A stretch of 5,994 bases of DNA from Promethearchaeota archaeon. Its GTDB lineage: Archaea; Asgardarchaeota; Lokiarchaeia; Sigynarchaeales; SOKP01. The notes under the pieces are model-generated. The model did not search any database. It saw nothing but the letters and a program-made list of their open reading frames with translations, and was not told where the DNA came from. Where the stretch lies: positions 1 through 5,994 of the forward strand of contig JAEOUI010000085.1 of NCBI GenBank assembly GCA_016839425.1, read 5' to 3'. This document shows, piece by piece, positions 4,890 through 5,994 of this stretch; within the stretch, counting starts at the first letter, position 1, and each line of letters opens with the position of its first letter. The position numbers were made by a program, and so were the translations under genes.

Positions 4890-5480
4890 ATGGAAGAAAT
4901 TGAAGGAATAAAATACTCAAAAGTACAGATTCAAGCGGCAACATTATTTTACGTGGTTTTAGTGATTGCGTGCATAACTACCATTGCAGGAGGAGTTTTT
5001 CTAATCGGAGAACTTATATTAGGACCAACAGGAAAATTAGAATTGCTGCTAAATTTACAGTTGGGTTGGTTAATTGTTATTTTTGGAGCATTATTTGCAG
5101 GTTTGTTTTTTCTTTTGGTCTTGTTTTATGGTTTGTTTAAAAAAGGAAGGAATTGGATAGTTGCAAAAGCGTTCAAACCAAAAGTAATTCCAGACCCTTT
5201 GGCGAAAAGTAGAATAGAGATCAAGTTCGTCGTGTACATATTATTATTTTTTTTGGTTGTCGTTATATTTGGATTATTATATGCTGTTGTTAGCGAAGTT
5301 TTAAGCGTTATTGGAGGATCTACCACATCATTGCTTTCAAACCTCACTACGGGATTATTACTTTTACTCATAGGGATTTTGGTATTGATATTCGACGGAC
5401 TTTGCATTTTCATCATATTTTTCGTAAAAAACGGTTATTATCTGATTCTCAGGCTAATTGGGGATTTAGAAAAGGAATAA
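4890..5480 (+). CDS. four-helix membrane protein with an internal duplication, function unknown
   Basis: This 196-residue protein has four hydrophobic helices, at about 16-42, 57-83, 111-137 and 152-180, a short charged N-terminus and a basic cytoplasmic-type loop (FKKGRNWIVAKAFKPKVIPD, 83-102). The two halves look like copies of one two-helix hairpin, about 96 residues apart: NLQLGWLIVIFGAL (55-68) matches NLTTGLLLLLIGIL (151-164), FKKGRNWI (83-90) matches VKNGYYLI (179-186), and LIGELI (38-43) matches VVSEVL (133-138). By the positive-inside rule the basic loop and both termini face the cytoplasm. There are no catalytic or metal-binding motifs and no signal peptide separate from the first helix. 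No family is recognised. It follows the kinase gene by 112 bp with its own promoter and a T-rich end, so it is probably transcribed alone. Confidence 0.8.
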   Translation: MEEIEGIKYSKVQIQAATLFYVVLVIACITTIAGGVFLIGELILGPTGKLELLLNLQLGWLIVIFGALFAGLFFLLVLFYGLFKKGRNWIVAKAFKPKVIPDPLAKSRIEIKFVVYILLFFLVVVIFGLLYAVVSEVLSVIGGSTTSLLSNLTTGLLLLLIGILVLIFDGLCIFIIFFVKNGYYLILRLIGDLEKE

Positions 5481-5486
5481 TAATCC

Positions 5487-5508
5487 ATTTTCTTTATTTT
5501 TCTTTTAT
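5487..5508 (+). terminator. T-rich terminator after the membrane protein gene
   Basis: Shortly after the TAA stop comes a pyrimidine tract made of several T-runs (TTTTCTTTATTTTTCTTTT), typical of archaeal termination without a hairpin. The rest of the 120-bp gap to the next gene holds only AT-rich DNA, including AAAATTATTT (5571-5580), which at about 26 bp before ATG 5601 could be a TATA-like element. Confidence 0.5.
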
Positions 5509-5600
5509 TATCAATTAGAAAATTTGCTCTCTTTCTTGATTTATTAAGGCGAGAACTTAATGTCTTTCTTAAAATTATTTTTTAATTAGAATTGGTTTTC

Positions 5601-5994
5601 ATGAAAGATAAAATAGGAACAGTTTTCAATTTTAACCAATTACCAGATGTTTCGAGATTTCCATTCATAATTAGCCTAAAAAAAACACGAGGTCTTGTAA
5701 GAAAAGGGCATTTTGTTTGTACTGAATCCGAGGAAGGTTTTCTAATAGGAATGGTCGAAAAAATATTGGTTCTAAACGAATATTTTTCAGACGCTCTTAC
5801 CATAAAGGCATATAACGACAATAATAATCCAAACATCCTAAGAGGTCTTTTTCCAAGCGAAGATTTTGAATTTTCCATAGCGATTGTTAAAAATTTGGGT
5901 ATTATTTCATTCGTGGATTCTAATTGGTCTAAAGTTGAAAGAATACAAAGGATGACATATCCAGCAAGACCAGGAGCAGATGTATTTTTAGTTA
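5601..5994 (+). CDS. N-terminus of a probable HerA-type (DUF87) ATPase, cut by the window edge
   Basis: ATG 5601 opens a frame that stays open for 131 codons to the edge. An in-frame TAA at 5583-5585 fixes the upstream limit. The opening IGTVFNFNQLPDVSRFPF, followed by VRKGHFVCTESEEGFLIGMV (33-52) and NEYF (59-62), looks like the HAS-barrel domain that precedes the ATPase core in archaeal HerA/DUF87 proteins. YPARPGADVFLV (120-131) resembles the proline-rich 'P.PG..V' linker that leads into that core. The Walker A and B motifs, which would decide the call, lie beyond the window. HerA-type proteins are hexameric DNA translocases; some work with the NurA nuclease in end resection, others are of unknown role in Asgard genomes. 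The assignment rests on the general pattern only. No signal peptide or membrane segment is seen. Confidence 0.55.
   Translation, partial: MKDKIGTVFNFNQLPDVSRFPFIISLKKTRGLVRKGHFVCTESEEGFLIGMVEKILVLNEYFSDALTIKAYNDNNNPNILRGLFPSEDFEFSIAIVKNLGIISFVDSNWSKVERIQRMTYPARPGADVFLV

Noticed and set aside
5126..5416. Minus-strand open frame opposite the membrane protein gene
   Set aside because: Its Asn/Lys/Thr-rich product is what results from reading opposite hydrophobic helices, and the plus-strand protein shows clear helices and an internal repeat.
691..5553. GCGAG near three gene starts (691-695, 4879-4883, 5549-5553) as a shared initiation or start-site motif
   Set aside because: Its distance to the start codon and to the TATA element differs in each case, and the third copy is almost 50 bp from its gene.
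5560..5589. Nine-codon open frame (MSFLKLFFN) before the ATPase gene, as a leader peptide
   Set aside because: It is very short, made of common AT-rich codons, has no convincing ribosome-binding site and no attenuator-like structure follows.
5582..5878. Minus-strand open frame of 98 codons opposite the ATPase N-terminus
   Set aside because: It lies wholly opposite a frame with recognisable domain features, has no family-like pattern and no promoter of its own.
1..5994. Mobile element, CRISPR array, tRNA or rRNA
   Set aside because: No regularly spaced repeats, transposase or integrase, terminal inverted repeats, or tRNA/rRNA-like conserved stretches were seen.

Overview
The window is AT-rich, with a low-GC genome style, short gene spacing, archaeal-looking TATA elements close to start codons and T-run ends. 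Two proteins are typical of Asgard archaea (Promethearchaeota), probably a Lokiarchaeia-like lineage: a stand-alone roadblock/LC7 protein and, next to it, a Vps29-like member of the metallophosphoesterase fold with a degraded metal site. The lineage is inferred from gene content only; there is no rRNA or other marker gene in the window.

Layout. Positions 1-104 hold the end of a neighbouring gene whose strand cannot be settled. Then come, on the plus strand, the Vps29-like gene (105-638) and the roadblock gene (708-1106). An alpha/beta hydrolase (1118-1750, minus) converges on them and is divergent, across 38 bp, from a quinolinate phosphoribosyltransferase gene, nadC (1789-2643, plus). A ribbon-helix-helix regulator with a NikR-like architecture but no visible nickel site (2665-3057, minus) converges on nadC. 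Across a 202-bp intergenic region it is divergent from an FGGY kinase that is probably a glycerol kinase (3260-4777, plus). A four-helix membrane protein built from two copies of a hairpin (4890-5480, plus) follows, then the N-terminus of a probable HerA-type ATPase that runs off the right edge (5601-5994, plus).

How the genes relate. This is mostly a set of single-gene transcription units rather than one operon. The two links worth attention are (i) the Vps29-like and roadblock genes side by side, both relatives of eukaryotic endomembrane or small-GTPase machinery, and (ii) the regulator/kinase pair. The region between that pair carries repeated CATATTT-type sites, two of them near-identical dyads 27 bp apart and one at the expected kinase transcription start, which suggests the regulator controls itself and the kinase. 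nadC stands alone, without nadA or nadB here. No tRNA, rRNA, CRISPR array, insertion sequence or phage gene was seen.
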